Positions 1 through 8,407 of a stretch of DNA of 64,000 nt are shown here, piece after piece. The position numbers and the translations under genes were made by a program. The DNA is from Pictodentalium vernedei (lineage: Eukaryota; Mollusca; Scaphopoda; Dentaliida; Dentaliidae). The notes below the pieces were generated by a model. The model did no database searches, was not told the origin of the DNA, and saw nothing but the letters and a program-made list of their open reading frames with translations. How positions within the stretch are numbered: position 1 is the stretch's first letter; each line of letters opens with the position of its first letter. Location of the stretch: positions 183,360,596-183,424,595 of the forward strand of contig CM062288.1 of assembly GCA_031216915.1 (NCBI GenBank). The letters run 5' to 3'.

Positions 1-405
1 AAATGATTACATGGTCGCGGAGCGACATTGGCTTCAGCTAATAAGCAGAAACAACATTTTGTCCTCCGTGAATCTTCTATTTTTGAAACTGATGTATCCA
101 TTTCTTCTTTGACGGCCACTTCTTTTTGAACTTCCTCGACGCCCATCAATTCTGGTGGTAAATTCTGAATGTAATAACAGTCTGGAAAAATATTTTCTGT
201 GTTCTTCCATAGCATTATTTTCATTATCTCAGAAACGCACAATAATACCACAATGAAAGCATTCAGTTCTATCTTCACTATTAAGATAAAAGAATCCGGC
301 TCTTGATAGTTCTTTCGGTGTTTTTGTACGTTCACTTGATAAAATGAAGTTGATAGTTTTGAGACGTGTTTCCTCTAATGCACACTTGATGTGTTTTGGT
401 GGTCT
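1..405 (-). pseudogene. BIR-RING inhibitor-of-apoptosis (IAP) pseudogene, partial
   Basis: The reverse strand from about 375 down to 170 reads as a BIR domain. It has an entry motif EETRL, then AGFFY, the zinc-ligand motif CFHCG and the downstream EEH. From about 58 to base 1 it reads the start of a RING finger, KCCFC followed by PCNH, which runs off the window. Two breaks are visible. A TGA at 229-231 sits where BIR domains normally have a Trp after CFHCG, and an A-run near 186-190 carries a frameshift between the EEH part and the FPDCYY-like part. BIR-RING proteins block caspases and act as ubiquitin ligases; IAP genes are expanded in molluscs and also carried by some DNA viruses. It lies on the same strand as the Polinton genes, beyond the LINE, so it may be Polinton cargo or a separate host pseudogene. 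No start codon was identified. Confidence 0.72.
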
Positions 406-548
406 ACTATTAACCTATTATCTGCACGTAGAAGCTGTTCCAGTACAGGTGGTGAAACGTCACGAAAATGCGTTTCTTGATTCTCTTTCGCTCAAAGTCA
501 TCTGTATTAAAGATGGAATAGTGAATATTCTTTAATCTTTTTTTATCT

Positions 549-800
549 TCATTTTTCTTTAATTTTCTTTCTCTCTTCGGTTTTGGGTTCTCCTATTTCA
601 AGACTCCTCTTCTTTGCTATATTCACTGCTTTGGTCACGTGTTCCCAATCTCTCGTGGTAAATTGGAACCCAACGTCGTTTTTGAACAGTTGAATCTGTA
701 AATCGATGTTGAGTTTGAAGACGGTCACATTTGGATACACTCTTCTTTGGCTGTCGAAACACAAATGAGCTGAATGAGGTTGAATGGTTTCGCGCGCCAA
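549..800 (-). CDS. Small ORF, possibly a PC4-like domain
   Basis: This is an 83-residue open frame on the Polinton strand. Its centre has an alternating hydrophobic/polar strand pattern ending in GFQFTTRDWEHV, followed by a lysine/glutamate-rich tail. The pattern of a Gly, then a strand, then an E/D-W helix resembles the PC4-like remnant at 6,832-7,225 (TGIALSLKE). That is only a visual resemblance. It could be a second PC4-like gene of the Polinton, part of the neighbouring IAP locus, or chance. The low-complexity C-terminus is encoded by a T-rich tract, which also argues for caution. Confidence 0.25.
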   Translation of the reverse strand: MARETIQPHSAHLCFDSQRRVYPNVTVFKLNIDLQIQLFKNDVGFQFTTRDWEHVTKAVNIAKKRSLEIGEPKTEERKKIKEK

Positions 801-1556
801 AGGCGCACAGGGACGTTGTGGGGCAAGCCCCTTTCGACCCTCTTTAACAGTTGAAGATTTGGAAGCTGCATGTCTGGGCGTGGTGAAGTTGGAGAAGGAT
901 CGGGTACTCGGCAGGTGTCTCTGGTGAGGTGGTCAAATGGTAGTTATCTCAACCCTCGGGTGAGGACCAGAGTGAGAGGGGGTCCTCTCACAAAGGTGCT
1001 ACCTCTTCCCGGGGGCACTATGATGGTGACGTTTGGGCAAGTAGAGTCTGCCACTTATGCGTGTAGTCAGATGGGGTAGAGGGCCATCATTGGCAAGTAT
1101 AGTCTGCCTCAGGCGGTTCGTGGTAGTTGAAGCTGTGTCGGATTTCAGGATAGCACTTGGTGTTATCGATCAATCGTGGAAGAAAACAACAGCCCCTTTC
1201 GGGGACCACCCAAAGAAAGACCCGAACTTCCCTGGTTCGGGGGCAGGCCTACATTGGAACCTATTTGGCTGGGTCAAAAATGCGCTCTACAGACGCTTAT
1301 GAAAAAGGGGTAGAGGTGGGGCGCAGGGCCAACGCTCGTCTCCCTTGAGGTTGGTGGCCACTTCTAGGGAGGGAACGAAGGATGTTTGTAGTCCGTCGCG
1401 GTTACTCTTATCCATAACGGTTATAGTTGCCATAGCGGCTATTGGGGTACTGGCGATCAAAAAAGAAAACATCTCTGTGTACCTGCTAAAAGAAGGCAGA
1501 ATTAGTCTCGAATAAAATATATACAGAAAGAGAAAAAAAAAAAGGAAAAAAAAAAA
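780..1556 (+). mobile_element. GC-rich segment ending in AATAAA and poly(A); likely 3' end of a retroelement
   Basis: Composition changes sharply from AT-rich to GC-rich at about 780 and back at about 1,460. AATAAA at 1,511-1,516 is followed by an A-rich run at about 1,530-1,559, then directly by a T-run starting the minus-strand LINE tail. This suggests two retroelements tail to tail. Overlapping plus-strand ORFs (870-1,079, 1,057-1,302, 1,157-1,348) are short and not recognised, and none is called as a gene. Confidence 0.35.
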
Positions 1557-2953
1557 AAAATTTTTTTAGCTGAGTCGGTGAAGACAGCCCTATCTGGTAG
1601 AAGGACACAGCTGAGCTGTTAATCTGCCTGTTGGTTCACCTTCTCGTTCCCTATTTTATTTTGAGGCTTCTGATTTTTAGTGATTTTAGCTGAGTCGGTG
1701 AAAGCAGCCCTCTCTGGTAGAAGGCCACAGCTGAGATGTTAATCCGCCTTTATATTCACCTTTTTGTTCCCGATTTTATTTTTAGGATTTCCGTTTTTTA
1801 GTGATTAGTGTATTCTGCCCTAACCTCCACGGATTGGATCCTATTTTCATGGTTGTTACACTATATTTTAGTTTTTCCTGTTGAAAAGGGGGGAGAGGGC
1901 AGGATTTAATGAAAGAGCCACACCCGGGGGTGTATTCTGCCCTAACCTTCGCGGTTTGGATCTTATTTACACAGTTATTTCACGATAATTTGGCGTATTT
2001 GGATTTTTGTCGGCTTTTGCAAATTACTTCTAGCTCAGAAATTAGTTGCCTGTCGGCTAACCGGTCGTGATTTTTCGCGGCTAGGGAGGCAAGGCGGTCT
2101 TTTATGGTGGGGATTTCGGCTCTGTCATGGAGTGTTTTGATAGGTGTATCCTATGGAGTACGGAGGACGACCCTAAGCGCGTGATTTTGGACCTTCTGTA
2201 GTTTCCCCATATTTGTTTGATTGAGCTCCTTTAGGATGATGGCCCCATACTCGAGTACTGGGCGCACAAAGGCTTTGTATAGTTTAAATAGAGTAGTCTG
2301 ATTGGCTCTCCAGGTAGTTCCCTTCAGCATTTTTAGTAAATTAATACGTTTGGTTGCTTTACTGGCAATGTCGTTGGTATGTTTATTAAAGGATAGGTTT
2401 TGATCAATGGTAATGTCAAGGAATTTCGCCTCTTTGCATTCTGGGAGCACTTTATTCAGTAGCTTCAGGTCAAGGTCACGGTAGTTTATCTTGCGGTTGA
2501 AGGTGATTCGTTGGGTTTTGTTGGCGTTCAGCTTTATTCTTCATTTGGCACACCAGTGTTCTAGGTCGTCGAGGGCGCGTTGAAGAGGTTTTTAGAGTAG
2601 ATTGGCCGAATTATTAGAGTCCCAGAGGCCCTTATCGTCTGCAAATTGTGAGACTTGAACGCGATCCTCGGAGAATTTGAGGTCGTTGACGTAGATGATG
2701 TACAGGAGGGGACTGAGGACGGATCCTTGGGGGTGCCTGCTTCTAGGGGGACACTGTCAGCCATTTCATTGTTTACTCTGGTTTTAATTTCACGATCGTT
2801 TAGGAAGGAAGAGAGTAATCTAAGCAGTTTCATAGGGAGTTTCATTTTAGACAATTTGAGGCGCATTCCGTTGTGCCACGCAGAGTCGAATGCTTTTTCG
2901 ACGTCTAACAGGACTTCCGCGCCTATTTGTTGATGAAATGAGCTGAAAACCAA
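1557..2953 (-). mobile_element. 5'-truncated jockey/CR1-like LINE, reverse transcriptase C-terminal half
   Basis: The reverse strand from 2,953 encodes a non-LTR reverse transcriptase. The motif A region reads LLDVEKAFDSAWHNG. The region of the GTPQGS-type motif starts as GTPK and then shifts frame near 2,720. The catalytic FADD box lies near 2,640 in another frame. From 2,450 to 2,151 it reads the C-terminal part (FLDITIDQNLSFNKH, then VRPVLEYGA). ORF1, the endonuclease and the N-terminal RT are absent, as expected for 5' truncation. The 3' untranslated part (1,557-2,100) ends in a T-run on the plus strand, its poly(A). It abuts Polinton protease sequence at about 2,955-2,990, so it inserted into or beside the Polinton. 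Frameshifts make it a dead copy. Confidence 0.8.
1564..1804. repeat. Tandem duplication, period 120 bp, in the LINE 3' region
   Basis: Two copies start TTTTAGCTGAGTCGGTGAA at 1,564 and 1,684 and stay alignable to about 1,804. A further pair of related segments, both starting TGTATTCTGCCCTAACC, lies at about 1,808 and 1,931. They look like repeated 3'-UTR modules of the LINE. Confidence 0.8.
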
Positions 2954-2992
2954 GTGCGCCCTTTTTTATACTTTTCTTTAAAACTGCGACAT

Positions 2993-3400
2993 TTAGTGGT
3001 AGGTTTCATCTATGACGTCATCAACCAACACATAATTGTCCATTAGATAGGTTGTAAACATGTTGACTATGGTTTCCATCGGTACTCCGCGGCAGCGATA
3101 TTTCAGATAAAATAATCAGTACGATCCACACACTGGTAACGATCCTTGAATGCGTTTCGCATTATACTTCCAATATCTGGAATTCCTCTTTAGAAAATTC
3201 TCGAATAGTCTGTGCTGTGGTGGTAATCCATGGGAATCAAAGTATTCCACGTTGTGATGACTCACAAAGAGAGCCCTCCAATTTGTTCAACCTTTTCTGT
3301 GATCTGGATCTGCATTGGCTATCAAACCCACTGGTCTGTGATCTGGTAATCTTCTTGCTAACATGTTTCTTGCAAATACGCCCAAATACATCCTCTTCAA
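2993..3400 (-). pseudogene. Polinton adenain/Ulp1-like cysteine protease, broken
   Basis: The reverse strand reads the C-terminal half of the Polinton maturation protease in one frame. In order there is IANADPD, NWRALFV, EYFDSHGLPP, VCGSY then a stop then LFYLKYRCRG, and ETIVNMF, ending at TAA 2,993-2,995. In this family the catalytic His precedes Trp, an acidic residue follows in YFDS, and the nucleophile Cys follows CG.Y. Here the Cys position is occupied by a TGA codon (3,116-3,118), the His position reads Asn (AAT, 3,281-3,283), and another TGA lies just upstream of it. The enzyme, which would process capsid proteins, is therefore dead. It lies directly downstream of the capsid-type ORF, as in other Polintons. 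Confidence 0.7.
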
Positions 3401-3441
3401 ACAACTATCCGCACGAAGTGCGTTCTTCAGTTCCAATGTTT

Positions 3442-3976
3442 TCATGTCGAGTAATCAAAAATCATTTGGCGGCTCTTATCAACTTCTATGATGTTCTGGA
3501 ATTCAGCATACACCAGTACGTTGATCATGGTCAGTAAAGGGTCTTCGAAATGGACTTCCAGTCTCAAGTTTCCTCTCTTCACAAGATCGAAGTGTTGTCC
3601 ATGCGATAGGTCGAAGACAAATAGTGTGAACTTACTGAAGCCCTTTATGTACTCTTCTCTGCTGATGTGGATTCCTTCATTCTCAAACATTTGTCCAGTC
3701 CCTTGGAACAGGGTCGCATAACATCTCTTCGTTGAACGAGAGCTTTTCGTCCTTTGGTGGAATGCGGGATCCGGTCGATGTTTTCTTCTGTTTCCTAGGC
3801 GTTTCTAGTGGAATGACAGTGCATCTTCTTTCGGTTTTCTTGGTCAAATCACGTTTCTTGTTCAGTCCAATGTATTGTTCATAAATCAACCATACAGGGC
3901 ATTCTTGTGAAATTGAAAAGCAACGTAGACACATCCTGTTTTCACAACTCGAGTCAGATGTTTCCAATATTCCCAA
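3442..3976 (-). pseudogene. Polinton capsid-type protein (F54H12.2-like), C-terminal remnant
   Basis: The frame 3,690-3,442 contains TLFVFDLS-like sequence, then GNLRLEVHF, VLVYAEFQN and IIEVD, ending FDYST. This matches my knowledge of the conserved C-terminus of the transposon-derived F54H12.2 family encoded by Polintons, considered a virion protein. The preceding frame 3,976-3,683 ends DPVPRDW and joins it only through a frameshift near 3,690. Intact family members are several hundred residues long. Here there is room for about 180, so the N-terminal jelly-roll part is deleted or beyond recognition. The protease remnant follows immediately. The assignment rests on recognition by eye. Confidence 0.6.
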
Positions 3977-4068
3977 GTCAAGTCAAGCTCCATCTTGTTT
4001 TTCAATAGATGGATATGTACATCACTTCCAGTATTTTTCGAAACCGTAACGAGTAGTTGTTCCGACAT
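3886..4068 (-). CDS. Polinton ORF of unknown function, start of a capsid-region gene
   Basis: This 60-residue frame begins MSEQLLVTVSKNTGSDVHIH and continues to LDLTWE, after which the frame appears to shift into 3,976-3,683. N-termini of Polinton minor structural proteins often have a strand, a loop and then a short ...WE(V) motif, so this could be a small capsid-associated ORF fused by deletion to the capsid remnant downstream. No firm family assignment is possible. Confidence 0.35.
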   Translation of the reverse strand: MSEQLLVTVSKNTGSDVHIHLLKNKMELDLTWEYWKHLTRVVKTGCVYVAFQFHKNALYG

Positions 4069-4344
4069 CCTTTCTTTTTGAAGGTTCGAACAGGAATGAG
4101 AACTTTGTTACCCGAAAGTTCCTTTTATAGTCTCTGGTCACTGGGACTTTCCCTTGACTGGTTCCTTGCCTGTTTTAGGGCTGGGATTAGACCAGTTGTG
4201 TTTCTAGAAGTTTGGATTTCAAATCCATTTTAACATGGGAAAATCATTGACATAATATCATCAGTCATCTTCACCCTTTTGTTATGTCATGTCACTAATT
4301 ATATAGTTGCAGTAGTGGCTGGAATTCTTTTGTTCTTCTATGAA

Positions 4345-4866
4345 GCATCAAACAATATCTTTCAATTCTCGATCCAAATATGAAACAGCCATTTCATTCG
4401 GTTGTATCAGAGTCTCTTGTAGACGTTCCAATAACCTTGGCTCTACCTGCACGTACCTCTTCTGTTCTGGTCCATTCTTTGTTGTAAAAGGCTGGTGTAG
4501 TGGTTCTTCCATCTTTTCGGATTAGTTTGGTTCAACGGTGTGAGTGGCCACATGTTTTCGGTTCGGGGTATTGGTACCCACACGTTTCTGATTGGTTGAA
4601 CATTCTGATACAACTGTTGTACTTCGAGCGGTCCCAATGGATTTATCTTTCGTTCGTCCTCTCTTTGGAGCATCCGTGTGTATCCATGGATTTTTGTCTG
4701 GTCCAACCTTTTGATTAAACTGTTCAGTTGGTTTATTATCATGCCCACATAACTTTTCGTGCGCTTTTAGATTATCTTTTCTCTTATACCATGCTGAGCA
4801 CTTGCCACAGCAGAAAGTTGTATTATTGTTCAAGGTCTGTTCATGCTGTAAAAAAGATTTCTTCAT
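4345..4866 (-). pseudogene. Polinton C2H2 zinc-finger ORF
   Basis: The frame from 4,866 encodes a zinc-finger motif of the form C-x2-C-x12-H-x3-C (FCCGKCSAWYKRKDNLKAHE), then a basic, Gln/Asn-rich linker. The reading then shifts near 4,520 and continues (LLERLQETL, then AVSYLDRELKDIV) to a stop at about 4,345. A single N-terminal finger followed by a variable linker is common in Polinton virion-gene neighbourhoods. It lies between the ATPase and the capsid ORFs on the same strand. The role is inferred only from position; DNA binding is plausible. Confidence 0.5.
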
Positions 4867-4979
4867 TCAGTGAAAGTCTTACTGCAAACATCACAACGAT
4901 GAGAACCCATTGCTTGGAAAAACTGCAACGACTATGTTCGGGAGAAGCACCCCTTATATACCCCTCCAGCTGCCTTCCA

Positions 4980-5480
4980 CTTTTTAGACCCTCCTGGTTC
5001 CAAGCTCGTGGCTCTTATAGAGTTCCTATTTGGCTCATATATACCTCTTAGCTCATATACAACTCCTAGCTCCTATATAAACCATATCCTACATGGTTTC
5101 TAGACTATGACCTTCTTGGCTCCTATATGACTCCTAGTTCCTATTTGAACAATATACACCTAGCTCCTGCATGGCTCCTAGACTAGAACCTTCATGGCTC
5201 TTATATGACCTCTAGCGCCTATCTGAACCATATACAGCTGGCTCCTACTTCTTATATTTACCATATACAGCTTCTAGTTCTTACATGGACCAAGACTATG
5301 ACCTTCATGGCTCCTACTTTGCTCCTATCTCCTATAGTAATCATATATCGTCCCTCTATGGCCCCTAGCTCCTATATGGTATTTATATGGCGTCTACCTG
5401 CCCGTCCAACACCCCAACCGTAGTAGCATTACTACCAATGCCTTCACAACTCCTGAAGACTATAGTCTTCATGGCTCCTG
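4980..5480. repeat. Degenerate short tandem repeat (CTCCTATATGAC-type)
   Basis: Variants of GGCTCCTATATGACTCCTAG, spaced with ATGAACCATATACA and GACTATGACCTTCATGG blocks, recur at least six times between the zinc-finger ORF and the ATPase. No ORF runs through. It occupies what would be an intergenic space of the Polinton. Confidence 0.7.
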
Positions 5481-5528
5481 ATCACCCCAGCGAAGGTGGG
5501 ACATACTTGTGACCTGGGGACAGACTTG

Positions 5529-6215
5529 CTACCCCTTTTTTACCTTTCGGAGATACACATACTGGGTTTCCCACGGAAAAGTTCGAGTTCTCCATCTCCT
5601 GTGTTCAGGAGTATCTTGTTTGAAATCGATTAAAAGGTGCCCATATGGGGTCGAAGTGGCATCTTCGAAAATTTCTCTCAGAAACTTGGAATGACCAGGA
5701 TACATCTGTGCTGCCAAGTGTGTGATCTGAGAACGATCCCTAGGATTTTTAAACAAGATCATGTAATGACTATTGAGAGCTACAGTCCTGTGGACATTAT
5801 TTTTGTCGAACAAATTTTGAACAATGTACATTACTCTGATCTTATGCTGATGGCTATCTTTAGTATACAATCTAGACACGCGAACATCTGCATTGGGCAT
5901 CAGATCATCCAATATGACTAAACTATCAGATTTTAATTCTTGAGGGAGACCCTCTACGAATTCTACTTGGTGTAACATGTTGTATAATGGCTGCCATTCA
6001 CAAGAACACCAAATGATGTGACTTGAAACAGGCGAAATAATATCTTGAATGTTTTGAATAACCTGATTTACAAAGGATGATTTACCACTACCCCTGGGAT
6101 CACACAATAAACAAGTAAATGGATGCTTCCAATGAGGATCCATCTTTTTGTTGAATGTGGGTGCTGCTCCCATTTTATACCTTTTAGGAAGGTGGTCTTT
6201 TTGACCATCCTCCAA
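5529..6215 (-). CDS. Polinton packaging ATPase (FtsK/HerA-type, A32-like)
   Basis: This is the best preserved gene of the Polinton: 228 residues in one open frame from ATG at 6,215. Near residue 34 it has HPFTCLLCDPRGSGKSS, a Walker A P-loop (GxxGSGKS; Pro-Arg replaces the usual first residues). Near residue 100 it has SLVILDDLM, a Walker B with DD. Further blocks are RTVALNSHYMILFKNPRD and HLAAQMYPG, in the region of the sensor/arginine-finger motifs. The family drives genome packaging into virions in Polintons and related large DNA viruses. The length matches the usual 220-260 residues. It lies downstream of the PC4-like gene and upstream of the zinc-finger and capsid ORFs. Confidence 0.85.
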   Translation of the reverse strand: MEDGQKDHLPKRYKMGAAPTFNKKMDPHWKHPFTCLLCDPRGSGKSSFVNQVIQNIQDIISPVSSHIIWCSCEWQPLYNMLHQVEFVEGLPQELKSDSLVILDDLMPNADVRVSRLYTKDSHQHKIRVMYIVQNLFDKNNVHRTVALNSHYMILFKNPRDRSQITHLAAQMYPGHSKFLREIFEDATSTPYGHLLIDFKQDTPEHRRWRTRTFPWETQYVYLRKVKKG

Positions 6216-6406
6216 AAATATTCAGCATAGGTGGCCCTCTGACTTACTGGCTGGGACCAGTTTAAGTTTGTTTGATATTTGTCCAGAAGATAAACATCAA
6301 ATAACTTGAGCGTCATTACCACCTTTTTGTCTTCTTTTTTTTTCTTCTTTTTATACTTTTTTCTTTTTTTTTTTTTTAATAAAAAACATCTATTTACAAC
6401 ATCTAT

Positions 6407-6835
6407 TTACATGTTCAGACAGAAAGGCTTCTTGAGGGCCATGAATTCAATCAGTAAATCCATAATACAAAGTCTCTGTTCATTTGTGAGGGGTTTCCCG
6501 AACATATCTTCATACTCTTTCTGTACTCGTGGTGGATTCATTCCAGAAGTATTATGGTGCCACAGTAGATGGACGTCATTCTTGTTAACTCTTTCAAATG
6601 CTTCATTAAAACATGTTATAACCTTCTCGTCTTGAGACATCATGAGGCATACATTATGCTGAATCTGGCTTGGGTGATCGACTGTCCATCCGTAGCATTT
6701 TTCTTTCATCACGTTGTCAGTGTTTTCTTCCACATAATGAGCATAAGCCAAACAGAGTTCATGTTGTTGTCGAACTTGTCTGAGTTCAGTATCAATTTCA
6801 TCAACGATCAATGGTTGTGATTTGCTTATTCTCAC
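6407..6835 (-). CDS. Polinton ORF, hypothetical, possible C-terminal half of the PC4-like gene
   Basis: This is a 142-residue frame with no ATG at its 5' edge; it extends in frame upstream of 6,835 to about 6,885 (TTFEEEDHRFTV) before a stop. It is helix-rich and acidic, with blocks VDEIDTELRQVRQQHELCLA, VEENTDNVM, HLLWHHNTSGMNPP and LTNEQRLCIMDLLIEFM. It overlaps the end of the PC4-like remnant in a different frame, so the two may be one protein split by a frameshift. Function unknown. It lies immediately upstream of the ATPase on the same strand. Confidence 0.55.
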   Translation of the reverse strand: MRISKSQPLIVDEIDTELRQVRQQHELCLAYAHYVEENTDNVMKEKCYGWTVDHPSQIQHNVCLMMSQDEKVITCFNEAFERVNKNDVHLLWHHNTSGMNPPRVQKEYEDMFGKPLTNEQRLCIMDLLIEFMALKKPFCLNM

Positions 6836-7225
6836 TGTGAATCTGTGATCTTCTTCTTCAAAGGTGGTTCTAGAATTGGTTTCTTAAAGTCTTCAGTGTG
6901 ACTTGGTCCTGGTGTAGTATCTTCAGGTTTAGCAGGTTTAGTGTCATCGGTTAAAGCTGTTTGTTGGATGTTGATGGCTGCATCTACTTCTATTTAGGAC
7001 TCCAAGGCATTTCATTCTTTTAAAGATAGAGCAATACCAGTCTTCATTGGATAAGGTTCCTGGTCTTTACCCTCAAAGTATCTTCAGAAATGAATCTTCA
7101 GTTCACCCTGGTATTGGGCGACTTTAGCATAAGATAAGTCTGCTTGGTGCCAAGTCGGAACATCTTCTTTGGTCAATGTTTGGATTGGATCATGAATGAT
7201 GCCAAGTCCATGCTTCGTCTAATCT
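6832..7225 (-). pseudogene. PC4-like (transcription coactivator p15-type) Polinton gene, broken
   Basis: One minus-strand frame from about 7,220 reads DPIQTLTKEDVPTWHQADL, then KIHFxRYFEGKD, YPMKTGIALSLKE and EVDAAI, ending in a Pro/Lys-rich tail at TGA 6,832-6,834. PC4-type ssDNA-binding domains have a basic strand, then PTKKGISL and an E-W-L helix, which this order follows. In-frame stops lie at 7,084-7,086, 7,012-7,014 (where a Trp is expected after KE) and 6,994-6,996. A role in transcription or replication of the element is inferred from the fold only. Confidence 0.5.
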
Positions 7226-8407
7226 TATTTATCTCTGACGGATTGTTTGAAAGCACCAGCTCATTTTAACAAATTTTGATCGACTTGTTGGGGTTTGTGT
7301 TTGTTTCCTAAAGGATTACAGGTTAAACTTGGGAAATTTAGAAAATTGGTATAGAAGTCTATGGGAAAGAAACACAGTGTACGTTTCTATTGTAAATTCA
7401 TCGTGGGGAAGAAATTTGATTGGTTGATTTACTTCGATTTGGTTGGTCAGTTTGGCGATCAAACTGCAATCTTGATCCTTAAACTGTAGGATGTAGCCCT
7501 CGGCATTTTATACTGGCTTGGGACAGATCAAGCTACAAACCTCTGTCCAATGAAGATAAGTCAAATAGCCCGAGTGAATTCCCACCTCCTACAGTTCGTA
7601 CAAGGACTCTTTTTAGGGAATTTTCAATCTGATACCCTGTAAGAAGTGTCCCTCTGCATTTTGTACTGAACTTGGGACAGGTCAAGTTTATAGATCATCG
7701 GCCAGAAGATAATGATCAAATAACTTGAGAGCATTACCACCCCCCAAACAAGAAATTATTTTAAAAAAGTTTAAATTTTTTTTTTAATTTTCTATAAAAA
7801 AAGTAGAAGGAAATTTATTCTTTGTTCAGCAGAGAACGATGTTGATGATGATGATGAGTTGACAACATGGAATACTCCATTGGCAGGGGTACCCTAAACA
7901 GTTTGTTAACTAAAAATATAATTAGGTATCATCCTGTTCCAATAGAGGTAACCTAAAGGATACCAGGAATCAATATTGTAAACTAAACATAAGTTTAAGC
8001 ATTGTGAAAATAAATATAATTGGGTATCATCCGGTTCCAATAGGGGTAACCTAAAGGATACCAGGAATCAACATTGTAAACTAAACATAATTTTTTTGAG
8101 CATTGCTAATGAATAGACTTAGCCCACACCAGGAGTGTACAACATGAATGATATTTGTTGAAGGATAAATTTCCTTCTGTAAACTATTTACAATTATGTA
8201 CAACTGGCAAAGCTAGTTATCCCATCTGAACAAAATTTGTAATAACCCACCGCATGAGAAAAAAAGAAGAAAATGTTCATCTTGGATAACCATCTCCGTA
8301 TGTATAATAATAATATTGATTGGAATAATTTGAATATAAGAATTATGCTTACCACTGGATTTCTGGGAAGATTGTGGGAGGATATTCACTGGTTGTAGAG
8401 AAAGAAA
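7226..8407. other. Polinton spacer with internal duplications, no gene seen
   Basis: No convincing coding frame exists here. The segment 7,290-7,490 is related in the same orientation to 12,410-12,580 (both contain TTTGTGTTTGTTTC.TA.AGGATTA). The block ending TCAAATAACTTGAG at about 7,670-7,740 is related to 6,240-6,330. The segment 7,909-8,095 is a two-copy tandem repeat with period about 105 bp (TTCCAATAG.GGTAACCTAAAGGATACCAGGAATCAA). These are probably duplicated intergenic or promoter regions of the Polinton. Confidence 0.6.

Noticed and set aside
870-1348. Protein genes in the GC-rich block
   Set aside because: Overlapping short frames with no recognised motif, in a probable retroelement 3' end.
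4340-5051. Plus-strand ORFs in the Polinton
   Set aside because: They lie opposite the zinc-finger ORF and show no family motif.
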